A stretch of 64,000 nucleotides of DNA. Source: Spirochaetaceae bacterium. Its GTDB lineage: Bacteria; Spirochaetota; Spirochaetia; Treponematales; Treponemataceae. The DNA lies in NCBI GenBank assembly GCA_017416145.1, contig JAFQDD010000012.1, positions 124,001 through 188,000 on the forward strand, written 5' to 3'. Position 1 is the stretch's first letter; the number at the start of each line of letters is the position of its first letter. This document shows positions 17,389 through 26,568 of this stretch, piece after piece. The translations under genes were made by a program, and so were the position numbers. The notes beneath the pieces are model-generated. The model had not been told where the DNA came from and did no database searches. It saw only the letters and a program-made list of their open reading frames with translations.

Positions 17389-17946
17389 TTAAACTTTTAC
17401 AGTTCCTTGACGAATCACAGAATAAATACCATTTTCCATCTTTACCAAAGTTGATGGTAAGGCATTTTTTTTATCCCCGTCTAATACAATCACAGAAACT
17501 TCACTTTCAAATACAGAAATAATTTCATCTTCACATTCTAAAATTGGAAAACCAGATTTATTTACACTGGTTGAATACAAAGGAAAACCAACTTTTTCAA
17601 TAATTTTACGAAGCCAACTATCACCCGGACAGCGAAAAGCCGTTGTACCGCCCCTTTTATCATTTACAATAATGGTCAAAGCTCCTGGCCAACAGCCAAT
17701 AAGTTTTTGAGGAATAAAATCATTTGTATAATTAAAAATTTCTGAGGGAGAAGAAATCAGTTGAATAAATGGTTTGTTTTCTTCCCGGCCCTTTATTTTT
17801 CGGATTTTTGAATCTGTAAAGAAATTTTCATCAACTATACCAGAAAAACCGTATACAGTATCTGTAGGAATAATTACAACTTCCCCATTTTTTAAGGCTG
17901 AGACAACAATTTCCAAAGATTTTTCATCATTTTTTTTGATAATCAT
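17389..17946 (-). CDS. L-threonylcarbamoyladenylate synthase (Sua5/YrdC/YciO family)
   Basis: Makes threonylcarbamoyl-AMP for the t6A37 modification of ANN-decoding tRNAs. 185 residues from the ATG at 17946, four bases after the stop of the upstream DivIC-like gene. It is the short form, without the Sua5 C-terminal domain. Core motifs: VVIIPTDTVYGFSGIV near residue 20, IRKIKGREENKPF around 45, GCWPGALTIIV around 85, TAFRCPGDSWL around 100 and STSVNKSG around 125. YrdC and the less well-defined YciO group cannot be separated with certainty by eye. Confidence 0.85.
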   Translation of the reverse strand: MIIKKNDEKSLEIVVSALKNGEVVIIPTDTVYGFSGIVDENFFTDSKIRKIKGREENKPFIQLISSPSEIFNYTNDFIPQKLIGCWPGALTIIVNDKRGGTTAFRCPGDSWLRKIIEKVGFPLYSTSVNKSGFPILECEDEIISVFESEVSVIVLDGDKKNALPSTLVKMENGIYSVIRQGTVKV

Positions 17947-17950
17947 AAAA

Positions 17951-18430
17951 TTATTTATACTGAGTAAAGACAGAAGATGCAACTGCCATAGGTTTTAAGC
18001 GATTTTTAGATTTTAATCCTGTCAAAGAAAAAATCGTTAAGCTTAATAAAAAACAAACAAAGCCTAATATTTTGCAAGATTGTTCTGAAATAAAAGATAT
18101 TTCTTCTAATTTGACGATTGAACCTGTGTCATAAACAGAAACCCCTTTTTCAGAAATTCCCGAAATCTTTACCAGTTTTTCACCTTCATATATGAATCCT
18201 AGATTTCTCGCTTTTGATGTAATAATTCCAACATCATTTTCCAAAGCCCTATGATCCAAAATCAAAGTATCATTAATTTTTTGAACTTTTTCAACATTAG
18301 TTGATAACACATTTTTTTGTTCACTTAATTGATTATATGCCCAAATTCCGTCAGGACCTGCAAAAGTTGCAACCAAAACATAAACTAAAATCCCAATAGA
18401 AATTGATAGTAAAAATTTTACGTAATTCAT
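17951..18430 (-). CDS. Septum formation initiator (DivIC/FtsB)-like protein with an extra C-terminal membrane helix
   Basis: 159 residues. Residues 4-24 form a membrane helix, followed by a coiled-coil stretch (LSEQKNVLSTNVEKVQKIND) and then ARNLGFIYEGEKLVKISG, which matches the A-R-x-L-G-x-x-x-x-G-E end of the DivIC/FtsB/FtsL periplasmic domain. Unlike FtsB, a second hydrophobic helix follows (KILGFVCFLLSLTIFSLTGL) with a short basic cytoplasmic tail. Expected role: a subunit of the divisome core that activates septal peptidoglycan synthesis. It is upstream of, and probably coupled to, the Sua5/YrdC gene. Confidence 0.68.
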   Translation of the reverse strand: MNYVKFLLSISIGILVYVLVATFAGPDGIWAYNQLSEQKNVLSTNVEKVQKINDTLILDHRALENDVGIITSKARNLGFIYEGEKLVKISGISEKGVSVYDTGSIVKLEEISFISEQSCKILGFVCFLLSLTIFSLTGLKSKNRLKPMAVASSVFTQYK

Positions 18431-18516
18431 AATACTTTCTTTACGGCATTTTATTTTTTTTTCTTTATATTAAAATTCGTGTTATAATGATATTGATTTT
18501 ATACGTGATTTTTTGT

Positions 18517-18544
18517 TAAAGTTCCAGCTATTTTCTACCGATAA
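18517..18544 (+). promoter_or_regulatory. Sigma-28 (FliA)-type promoter of the acidic-repeat/DUF115 operon
   Basis: TAAA at 18517-18520, a 16-base gap and ACCGATAA at 18537-18544, close to the TAAA-N15-GCCGATAA consensus. The promoter of the first flagellin gene (60335-60362) has the same spacing and shares the longer context GTTAAAGTTYCAG. A GGAG ribosome-binding site follows at 18597-18600. Confidence 0.8.
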
Positions 18545-18606
18545 ATAACTGAATAACTTTATTCATTTGAAAAAAGTATAAAACTAAACATGGATGTGGA
18601 GCTAAT

Positions 18607-21600
18607 ATGTCGCTAGAATTTGAAAACATGGATGATTTCGAACCCGAAAAAACTCAAAGTATGGAATTGGAAGAATATGGTGTATGGGTAAAAAAAGAAA
18701 CCCCAGAAATCGTTGATAATATTCTGTCTGATGACGACATTTTTAATCCTGATTATTTTCAAGAAATGATAGAAAACTCTCCACAAGAACAAGAAACTGA
18801 AATAGTAGAAAAAACAGTAGATAATTTAGTAGATATTCCAACAGACTCCTCTGTGTTAAATAATTTAGAAACTGACAACCCTGAAATTCAAGAAAGCTCT
18901 TCTGATTCAACAGATACTATACTTGATGAAATTTCTTCTGATGCACAGGTAAATGCTAATGATTTTGATATAGAAAACTTAGCATCTGAAATCGATGGAT
19001 TGGATTTAAGTGCATTTGAAAATCAATTTGAAGAAAAAGTAATTGATGCAAAAAATGATGAAATTAAAGATAATCAAGAATTTATAGAAGAAACAAAAAA
19101 TAAATCTTTTGATGAACTTCCAGCAGGTTTTGATATTCCTGATTTATCAAATTTAACAGAAGAAATCGACTTAAGTTCTTTTATGAGCGATTTTGAAGCT
19201 TCAATTCCAACACCAACTCCTAAACCTTCATCTGGGGGCACAGAAGAAGTCAGCCTTGATGACTTTGGAATCGATTTTTCAAATTCAGAATTTGTTTCTT
19301 TGGATGATTTTATCACTCCAACAGAAGAAAAAAACGACATCATTGGTGATGAACCACTAGATATTCAACTTACATTTGATGATAACTATGCATTATCAAC
19401 AGGTGCAAATCCTCTTGATGAAATGGAAACAGAGTTTACAGAGGGATTTTTACCAACTGGCGATGATGTTTTAGACAATTTTGACGATATTTTCGACAAT
19501 GTTACAGATATTTCAGAACCAGAAATTAAAGTTGAAGAAACAGTTTCAGATTTTACAACTTCTGAAACTGTAGAATTTGATTCTGTATCAGAATTTGATG
19601 ATTTGTTAGCTTCTTTATCTGAAACATCAGAAAGTTCTGAAAATATAGTTGAAAAACAGAAAGAAAATACCGAAACATATCAATATGATATTAGCGTAAA
19701 TCTCGAAGAAGATGAAATTATCCAAGATTCTACCCCAGAAATTGATGATAATGAAGAAGATTTTAATGTATCCCTCTTTTCTGATGAAGAATTTGATAAC
19801 ATCACTTCGACACAATCCGCAAACAAAATACAAGGCGAGAATACTGTGGAGGTATCACCTATGACAAATAATAATGATTCATTCTTCTCTATTGATGATT
19901 TAGACGATTCAATTTCCTTTGTAGACGAAACACCAATGGATATTGATGGAATTCCTGTAATCGACGAAACACCAAACTCAGATTCTCCCAGTAATATAGA
20001 AGATTCAGATATTTTAGCTGATGATATTGGTCTACCTCCCCTGGACGATAATTTCTTCGCTTCAACAGAAGAACTTTCCGAACCAATTTTTCCAATAGAA
20101 ACAACTTTTTTTGATGGTAATAATCCAGTTTTTGCAGAGGAAGAAACTGTACAAGAAACTGAACCAGTTTTCACAGAGGAAGTTGCTACACAAACTGACG
20201 ACGCTTTTGTAAGCGAACCAGTTTTCACTGAAGAAGAAGCTGTACAAGAAACTGAACCAACTTTCACTGAAGAAGTTGCTACACAAACTGACGACGCTTT
20301 TGCTATGGATGACGCTTTCGTAAGCGAACCAACTTTCGCTGAAGAAGAAGCTATACAAGAAACTGAACCAGTTTTCACAGAGGAAGTTGCTACACAAACT
20401 GATGATGCTTTTGCTATGGATGACGCTTTCGTAAGCGAACCAACTTTCGCTGAAGAAGAAGTTGTACAAGAAACTGAACCAGTTTTCACAGAGGAAGTTG
20501 CTACACAAACTGATGATGCTTTCGCTATGAATGACGCTTTCGTAAGTGAACCTGCTTTCGCTGAAGAAGAAGCTGTACAAGAAACTGAACCAACTTTCAC
20601 AGAAGAAGTTGCTACACAAACTGACGACGCTTTTGCTATGAACAACCCTTTCGTAAGCGAACCTGCTTTTGCAGAGGAAGAAGTTGTACAAGAAACTGAA
20701 CCAGTTTTCACAGAAGAAGTTGCTACACAAACTGACGATGCTTTTGCTATGGATGAGGCTTTCGTAAGTGAACCTGCTTTTGCAGAGGAAGAAGCTGTAC
20801 AAGAAATAGAACCAACTTTCACAGAGGAAGTTGCTACACAAACTGACGACGCTTTTGTTATGGATGACGCTTTCGTAAGCGAACCTGCTTTTGCAGAGGA
20901 AGAAGTTGTACAGGCAACTGAACCAGTTATCGTTGATGAAGTTGCTACACAAACTGACGACGCTTTTGCTATGGACGAGACTTTCGTAAGTGAACCTGCT
21001 TTTGCAGAGGAAGAAGTTGTACAAGAAACTGAACCAGTTTTCACAGAGGAAGTTGCTACACAAACTGACGACGCTTTCGCTATGGATAACGCTTTCGTAA
21101 GCGAACCAGTTTTCGCTGAAGAAGAAGTTGTACAAGAAACTGAACCAACTTTCGTTGAAGAAGTTGCTACACAAACTGACGACGCTTTTGCTATGGATGA
21201 CGCGTTCGTAAGCGAACCAACTTTCGCTGAAGAAGAAGTTGTACAAGAAACTGAACCAGTTTTCACAGAGGAAGTTGCTACACAAACTGATGACGCTTTC
21301 ACTATGGATGACGCTTTCGTAAGCGAACCTGCTTTTGCAGAGGAAGAAGTTGTACAGGAAACTGAACCAACTTTCACTGAAGAAGTTGCTACACAAACTG
21401 ACGATGCTTTTGCTATGGATGACGCTTTCGTAAGCGAACCAACTTTCGCTGAAGAAGAAGTTGTACAAGAAACTGAACTAACTTTCATTGATGAAGTTGC
21501 TACACAAACTGACGACGCTTTTGTAAGTGAACCTGCTTTTGCTGAAGAAGAAGCTGTACAAGAAACAGAATCAACTTTCACTGGAGAAGAAGTTGTACAA

Positions 21601-23997
21601 GAAACTGAACCAACTTTCACAGAAGAAGTTGCTACACAAACTGACGACACTTTTGCTATGGATGACGCTTTTGTAAGCGAACCAGTTTTCCCAGAGGAAG
21701 AAGTTGTACAAGAAACTGAACCAGTTTTCGTTGATGAAGTTGCTACACAAACTGATGATGCTTTCGCTATGGACGACGCTTTCGTAAGCGAATCAACTTT
21801 TGCAGAGGAAGAAGTTGTACAAGAAACAGAACCAACTTTCACAGAAAAAGTTGCTACACAAACTGATGATACTTTCGCTATGAACGACGCTTTCGTAAGC
21901 GAACCAACTTTCGCTGAAGAAGAAGCTGTACAAGAAACTGAACCAGCTTTCAATGAAGAAGAAGCTGTACAAGAAACTGAACCAGCTTTCACAGAAGAAG
22001 TTGCTACACAAACTGACGACGCTTTCGCTATGAACGACGCTTTCATAAGCGAATCAACTTTCACTGAAGAAGAAGCTGTACAAGAAACTGAACCAGTTTT
22101 CGTTGATGAAGTTGCTACACAAACTGACGACGCTTTTGCTATGGATGACGCTTTCGTAAGCGGACCAACTTTCGCTGAAGAAGAAGTTGTACAAGAAACT
22201 GAACCAACTTTCACAGAGGAAGTTGCTACACAAACTGACGACGCTTTTGTTATGGATGACGCTTTCGTAAGCGAACCAATTTTCGCTGAAGAAGAAGCTG
22301 TACAAGAAACAGAACCAGTTTTCACAGAAGAAGTTGCTACACAAACTGACGACGCTTTTGCTATGAACGACGCTTTCGTAAGTGAACCTGCTTTTGCAGA
22401 GGAAGAAGCTGTACAAGAAACAGAACCAACTTTCACTGAAGAAGATGATCCATTTGCTGTAGATGAAGAACAAGAAGTAAATGAATCATTCCTTGAAGAA
22501 GACGTTCTCGAAGAAGAAAAAGATTTTGCCATTGAAGAAGCTTTGCCAACTGTTGCATCAATTACAGCTGCTGCCCTTCTCGCTGGTGCCACAATAAACT
22601 CTGTTTCGCCATTTGAAAACGAATATGAAATGGATACAACAGAAAATGTTGATAAAACACCAGAAATGGAATATAATGAATCAATTAGTCCTAAGGAGGA
22701 CACAGAATCAATGAACGAAAACGAAACATCAATAGATAATATGGGCAACTCTTTACTAGAAAAAATCGTAAATGAACTCTCAGAATTGCGTTCTGAAATG
22801 GCATCTCTAAAACAAGAGTTAAACACAATTAAATCCACATCAGAAGAACAAGAAAAACAAGTTGAAGAAGAAATTATTTCAATCCCAGAATCTCAATCAA
22901 CTGGATTCTTTGCTGATGATGGTGAAGATGAAACAATTGCTCTATCCGGCGATGAATTAAATAACATTCTAAATAGTGCTGATTTCACAGAAGAAATTGT
23001 TGATGAATCAACTGTTCAAGAAGAAATTACTCCTGAATCAAATATTTCTGAAACAGAAGAAATGATTGAAAATGAAGTAATTGAAAATGAAATTACTGAA
23101 GAATCAGACTCAGAAGAAATCGCTATAGAAGAAGATTTAATATCAGATGATTTATCAATTGATGATTCAATTATAGAAGAAAATACTATCGAATCACAAA
23201 TTGAAATCCAAGATGCTGATATTAACCAAGAAAATGAAGAAATTATCATTGAAAATGATGACGAAGAAGAAGAAATCCAACCTGATGAAATTTTATCAGT
23301 TACAGATGAAACCTTCTATGATGATGACAACTCCCCTGCTTTAGACATTTCAAACGAAGAAATTGTTGAACCAGAATTGTGTAATATCAATTTTGAAGAC
23401 GAAACTGAAAATGATATTCCACAGGAATTGCCAGAAGAAGAATTGGCTGATGATTTTGTAGTTGATTCTTCAACAACTGATTTCTTAGAAGAAAACTCAA
23501 CTAATTCAACAGATGTTGTACAAGAAGAAATGGAACTTGTAGAAGATGGAAACATTGAAGAAGAGGTTGCAGAAGTTGAAAATGATGATATCTTAAATGC
23601 CTTAGACGAAGAAGATGATTTCAATGACGAACCTGCAACAGAAGTTTTCAATAGTCAATGGGATTCTCTTGATATTACAAGTGAAGATGAAACTGATTCA
23701 CAAGAAAATGATAATCCAATTGCAATTACAATGGAAGAATTGGCAAATGCAAGAATGTTAGCAGAAAGTCAAGAAAACGAACCAATTGCACCTGTTGTTT
23801 CAGAAGAAGTTGTTTCAGAAAAACCTGCTTCAACAGTTGATAATCTTTCTGAAGATTTGAAACAAGACGTAAAATCAGTTCTTGAATATATGGATAAACT
23901 TCTAATAAATCTACCAGAAGAAAAAATCAAAGAATTTGCAGCATCTGATCATTTTGAAGTTTATAGAAAATTATTTTCAGAATTAGGACTTGAATAA
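18607..23997 (+). CDS. Giant acidic repeat protein, first gene of a sigma-28-type operon
   Basis: 1796 residues, very rich in Glu and Asp, no signal peptide, so probably cytoplasmic. Residues 1-505 are a non-repetitive acidic region with recurrent short motifs (LSAFENQFEE, LSSFMSDFEA, VSLDDFGIDF, FVSLDDFITP). Residues about 508-1280 are 20 tandem copies of a unit of about 37 residues containing VATQTDDAFAMDDAFVSEP and FAEEEVVQETEPVFTEE. A short Ala-rich hydrophobic stretch (ASITAAALLAGATINSV) and a coiled coil (LLEKIVNELSELRSEMASLK) follow. A further acidic region leads to a conserved-looking helical end (VLEYMDKLLINLPEEKIKEF). The next gene starts three bases after its stop. The promoter and operon partners indicate a motility-linked role; the biochemical function is unknown. 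Confidence 0.8.
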   Translation: MSLEFENMDDFEPEKTQSMELEEYGVWVKKETPEIVDNILSDDDIFNPDYFQEMIENSPQEQETEIVEKTVDNLVDIPTDSSVLNNLETDNPEIQESSSDSTDTILDEISSDAQVNANDFDIENLASEIDGLDLSAFENQFEEKVIDAKNDEIKDNQEFIEETKNKSFDELPAGFDIPDLSNLTEEIDLSSFMSDFEASIPTPTPKPSSGGTEEVSLDDFGIDFSNSEFVSLDDFITPTEEKNDIIGDEPLDIQLTFDDNYALSTGANPLDEMETEFTEGFLPTGDDVLDNFDDIFDNVTDISEPEIKVEETVSDFTTSETVEFDSVSEFDDLLASLSETSESSENIVEKQKENTETYQYDISVNLEEDEIIQDSTPEIDDNEEDFNVSLFSDEEFDNITSTQSANKIQGENTVEVSPMTNNNDSFFSIDDLDDSISFVDETPMDIDGIPVIDETPNSDSPSNIEDSDILADDIGLPPLDDNFFASTEELSEPIFPIETTFFDGNNPVFAEEETVQETEPVFTEEVATQTDDAFVSEPVFTEEEAVQETEPTFTEEVATQTDDAFAMDDAFVSEPTFAEEEAIQETEPVFTEEVATQTDDAFAMDDAFVSEPTFAEEEVVQETEPVFTEEVATQTDDAFAMNDAFVSEPAFAEEEAVQETEPTFTEEVATQTDDAFAMNNPFVSEPAFAEEEVVQETEPVFTEEVATQTDDAFAMDEAFVSEPAFAEEEAVQEIEPTFTEEVATQTDDAFVMDDAFVSEPAFAEEEVVQATEPVIVDEVATQTDDAFAMDETFVSEPAFAEEEVVQETEPVFTEEVATQTDDAFAMDNAFVSEPVFAEEEVVQETEPTFVEEVATQTDDAFAMDDAFVSEPTFAEEEVVQETEPVFTEEVATQTDDAFTMDDAFVSEPAFAEEEVVQETEPTFTEEVATQTDDAFAMDDAFVSEPTFAEEEVVQETELTFIDEVATQTDDAFVSEPAFAEEEAVQETESTFTGEEVVQETEPTFTEEVATQTDDTFAMDDAFVSEPVFPEEEVVQETEPVFVDEVATQTDDAFAMDDAFVSESTFAEEEVVQETEPTFTEKVATQTDDTFAMNDAFVSEPTFAEEEAVQETEPAFNEEEAVQETEPAFTEEVATQTDDAFAMNDAFISESTFTEEEAVQETEPVFVDEVATQTDDAFAMDDAFVSGPTFAEEEVVQETEPTFTEEVATQTDDAFVMDDAFVSEPIFAEEEAVQETEPVFTEEVATQTDDAFAMNDAFVSEPAFAEEEAVQETEPTFTEEDDPFAVDEEQEVNESFLEEDVLEEEKDFAIEEALPTVASITAAALLAGATINSVSPFENEYEMDTTENVDKTPEMEYNESISPKEDTESMNENETSIDNMGNSLLEKIVNELSELRSEMASLKQELNTIKSTSEEQEKQVEEEIISIPESQSTGFFADDGEDETIALSGDELNNILNSADFTEEIVDESTVQEEITPESNISETEEMIENEVIENEITEESDSEEIAIEEDLISDDLSIDDSIIEENTIESQIEIQDADINQENEEIIIENDDEEEEIQPDEILSVTDETFYDDDNSPALDISNEEIVEPELCNINFEDETENDIPQELPEEELADDFVVDSSTTDFLEENSTNSTDVVQEEMELVEDGNIEEEVAEVENDDILNALDEEDDFNDEPATEVFNSQWDSLDITSEDETDSQENDNPIAITMEELANARMLAESQENEPIAPVVSEEVVSEKPASTVDNLSEDLKQDVKSVLEYMDKLLINLPEEKIKEFAASDHFEVYRKLFSELGLE
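20130..22447 (+). repeat. In-frame 111-bp tandem repeat array (20 units)
   Basis: Each full unit is 111 bp (37 codons) and contains the sequence for VATQTDD once; I count 20 such occurrences. Two units (the first and the thirteenth) lack the AMDDAF segment. The thirteenth and sixteenth carry an extra EEEVVQETEP-type half-unit. Copies differ by a few scattered substitutions, many of them recurring in several copies, as expected from recombination or slippage. Every length change seen keeps the reading frame. Confidence 0.92.
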
Positions 23998-24000
23998 TTT

Positions 24001-25014
24001 ATGGGATTATATCAAATAATTTGCGATAATTATTTAGATTCCTCAAAAAAAGTTGAACAACCTATGGGTTTATTGGCTAAAGCAAAAATGTATTTAGCAA
24101 ATGAATCCAAGGTTGAAGAATCAACAACTCAAAATGAAATAGTAAATGGAAATACTGAGGAAGAATCGTCAAATCCGTACGCAAAAAAAATAGATGATCC
24201 CTTTGTATTTTTTAAGAACTTTTGCGAAGAAATAGGTTTGCAAAAAACCGTACTGCTAATTCCTCACGAGAACCAATATAAAGCTATTTTTTCTTATGGA
24301 GTTGAATCTGCTTCCAGAGATGAATCTGTATCTACATTTGATTTTTGGGATGGCACTATAAGCGAAAATAAATGGTATTCTTTTTTTGGAGAAGATTTAT
24401 GTCCATTTTATCAGTTATTTTCAAGTGATGACGCACAATTATTGAAATATCTACATATTAAAAAAATAGAAATTGCTGAAAATACTTTTGCAATTTTGTT
24501 GATATTAGAAAATTATGCAAATTCTTTAATTGATTTGGAAACTATCGAAATTATTTTGCCAAATTTAAAATCATACTTAGCATATATGATTGATTTATCA
24601 AATGAAAATGTATTTTTCAAAGAAAACCAAGAAATTAGTTGCATAAAAGATAAAGTATATTCAGAAATTGCAAAATTCAATACAGGATTTTTATATACAA
24701 TTTCTTTACAATCAATTTTTAGACAACTACAAGATTCTGTTTCTTTTGATGATTTTTTTCACATTTTTTCATTCATTTTTCATTTGGTTTCTTCAAATCA
24801 AGATGAAAACGAAATTTGGTATTTCACAGAAGAATTAGAAATCAGAAATGTAATTTTTGCTCAAACAGAAATGGATTTGTCAAAATATATTGACAACTTA
24901 AATAATATAATCAAAGATTCTTTCTCTATCGAAAATCCAGAATTGGAAATTATGTATAAAGGTAATTCTATAGACGAACAAGAAATTTTGGATTTTTTGT
25001 TTTCGGAGAACTAA
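24001..25014 (+). CDS. Unknown cytoplasmic protein of the acidic-repeat/DUF115 operon
   Basis: 337 residues, no signal peptide or membrane segment. The first 20 residues (MGLYQIICDNYLDSSKKVEQ) are followed by a linker and then a mixed alpha/beta body (LQKTVLLIPHENQYKAIFSY, then FAILLILENYANSLIDLE) that could be a PAS/GAF-like sensor fold, though no motif proves it. It starts three bases after the giant repeat gene and ends directly at the start codon of the first DUF115 gene, so expression is clearly coupled. I do not recognise the family. Confidence 0.6.
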   Translation: MGLYQIICDNYLDSSKKVEQPMGLLAKAKMYLANESKVEESTTQNEIVNGNTEEESSNPYAKKIDDPFVFFKNFCEEIGLQKTVLLIPHENQYKAIFSYGVESASRDESVSTFDFWDGTISENKWYSFFGEDLCPFYQLFSSDDAQLLKYLHIKKIEIAENTFAILLILENYANSLIDLETIEIILPNLKSYLAYMIDLSNENVFFKENQEISCIKDKVYSEIAKFNTGFLYTISLQSIFRQLQDSVSFDDFFHIFSFIFHLVSSNQDENEIWYFTEELEIRNVIFAQTEMDLSKYIDNLNNIIKDSFSIENPELEIMYKGNSIDEQEILDFLFSEN

Positions 25015-26565
25015 TTGAAAGTTAGTTTTGGTGCAAGTAAAACTGGCGATTTAACTTGTTCTATTGATAATTTTCCCCTTCACTCACGATATAATCCAAA
25101 AGACGAAGCAAAAAAATTTGTAAACAGTTTAACAGTTGATTATTCCCCATTGAACATCATAATAACTGGAGCTTGTTTACCATATTTATGCGAACCTTTA
25201 AGGCAAAAATTTCCCAATTCACAAATTATTACAATTCAGTTTTGCAAGGATTTTTCAGAATATGACAAAAACTGGGATAAGGTTTTTGTGGTAACTGGAG
25301 AGACTTCGATTTTAGATTTTCAAGAAGTTTTATTTAATTACTTTGGAGAAGAAAATCTTTTTTCATCTCTGTTCTTATCTTGGAAACCTTCTGAAAAATT
25401 ATTCATTACAGAGTTTAATATTACTTGGACAGCAATTAAAAACGCTTTAGACAAAGCAAAAATTTTGGTTGGAACTCAAAGTTATTTTAATAAAGTTTGG
25501 CTTTTTAATAGTTTTAGATTTTTCAAGAACTCTACAAATTTACTTTTTTCTGTAGATGAAAATAAAAAATCATTTTTATCAAAATTGAATAAACCTGTGA
25601 TAATTACAGCTTCTGGAACTTCTCTTAAAAATCAACTCGGTTTTTTGAAAAACTATAATAACTCCCTATTTATCATCGCCTTGTCATCTAGTTTAAATGT
25701 TTTGTTATCTGAAGAAATAATTCCAGATTGTATTTTAACAACGGACGGCGGATATTACGCAAAACGCCATTTACGAGTTTTAGAAACGAAAAAAAAATAT
25801 CAATCAATTCCAATAATTGTGCCCCCTGAAGCAAAAATTTCAAATTTTTTGTTATCAACAAATCCAATAATTCCATTAATTTATGAAGATTCTTTGGATT
25901 CTAAGCTAATAAATTATTTTCATCTCGACTATCTAAAGGGAAAACGAAATGGAACAGTTAGCGGAACCGCAGCTGAATTGGCTCTTTCATTGACAAAGAG
26001 AAATATTTACTTTATAGGATTGGATTTAGCTAGTTCAAAGGGATTTTCACACACTCAACCAAATCAACTTGAAATTGATAATTGTCTTTTTGATAAAAAA
26101 ATTTCTTCTACAGAAAATCGAATTACACCTTCAACATTTACTAATCAAAGTCTCGATATTTATAGAAACTGGTTTGCCACACGTAATCAGGATTTTTATC
26201 AACGAGTTTTTAGAATCACTACGCCAAAGGATAATCTAAAAAAAATCCAAAATATGACTGATGTTACAAATATTCAAGTGGTGAACTTAGAAAAATTGCA
26301 ACAAGATAATAAATCAAAAATAATTTCTAACAACACAAAGCAAATCTTTTCTTTTTCTAAAGAATGTAAAGATTTTTTTGAAAAAGAATTTGAAAAAATC
26401 AAGGAAAATCATCAAAAAACTCAATTTGATTGGTTTCGTATAGCTTCTTATACAGATTTTATTCAGTTTATAAAAGCAAAACCAGATGAAAAAAATGAGT
26501 TTTTTGATATACTTTTAGAAAAGACAAAAAAATTATTTGATGAAATCTTTGATTTTTTAGGATAA
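25015..26565 (+). CDS. Motility-associated factor, DUF115 (Maf/MptE-like) protein 1
   Basis: 516 residues, starting at a TTG immediately after the upstream stop, with CGGAGAAC in the right place as ribosome-binding site. The central region has the DUF115 pattern: PVIITASGTSLKNQLGFLK near residue 195, FIIALSSSLNVLLSEEIIPD around 222, CILTTDGGYYAKRHL around 242 and RNIYFIGLDLASSKGFSHT around 330. DUF115/Maf proteins transfer nonulosonate sugars to flagellins in Campylobacter, Helicobacter and Aeromonas. Two Maf genes under a sigma-28-type promoter, with flagellins elsewhere in the window, make flagellin glycosylation the likely role. The donor sugar is unknown. Confidence 0.8.
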   Translation: MKVSFGASKTGDLTCSIDNFPLHSRYNPKDEAKKFVNSLTVDYSPLNIIITGACLPYLCEPLRQKFPNSQIITIQFCKDFSEYDKNWDKVFVVTGETSILDFQEVLFNYFGEENLFSSLFLSWKPSEKLFITEFNITWTAIKNALDKAKILVGTQSYFNKVWLFNSFRFFKNSTNLLFSVDENKKSFLSKLNKPVIITASGTSLKNQLGFLKNYNNSLFIIALSSSLNVLLSEEIIPDCILTTDGGYYAKRHLRVLETKKKYQSIPIIVPPEAKISNFLLSTNPIIPLIYEDSLDSKLINYFHLDYLKGKRNGTVSGTAAELALSLTKRNIYFIGLDLASSKGFSHTQPNQLEIDNCLFDKKISSTENRITPSTFTNQSLDIYRNWFATRNQDFYQRVFRITTPKDNLKKIQNMTDVTNIQVVNLEKLQQDNKSKIISNNTKQIFSFSKECKDFFEKEFEKIKENHQKTQFDWFRIASYTDFIQFIKAKPDEKNEFFDILLEKTKKLFDEIFDFLG

Positions 26566-26568
26566 AAA

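Noticed and set aside
19680-22838. Antisense open frame of about 1050 codons opposite the giant repeat gene, reading a Ser/Thr/Ala/Val-rich repeat
   Set aside because: It is produced by the 111-bp repeats, which keep any stop-free antisense frame open through all copies. The sense frame has the promoter, ribosome-binding site and operon context. The same applies to the Phe/Ser/Tyr-rich antisense frame at 20062-21468.
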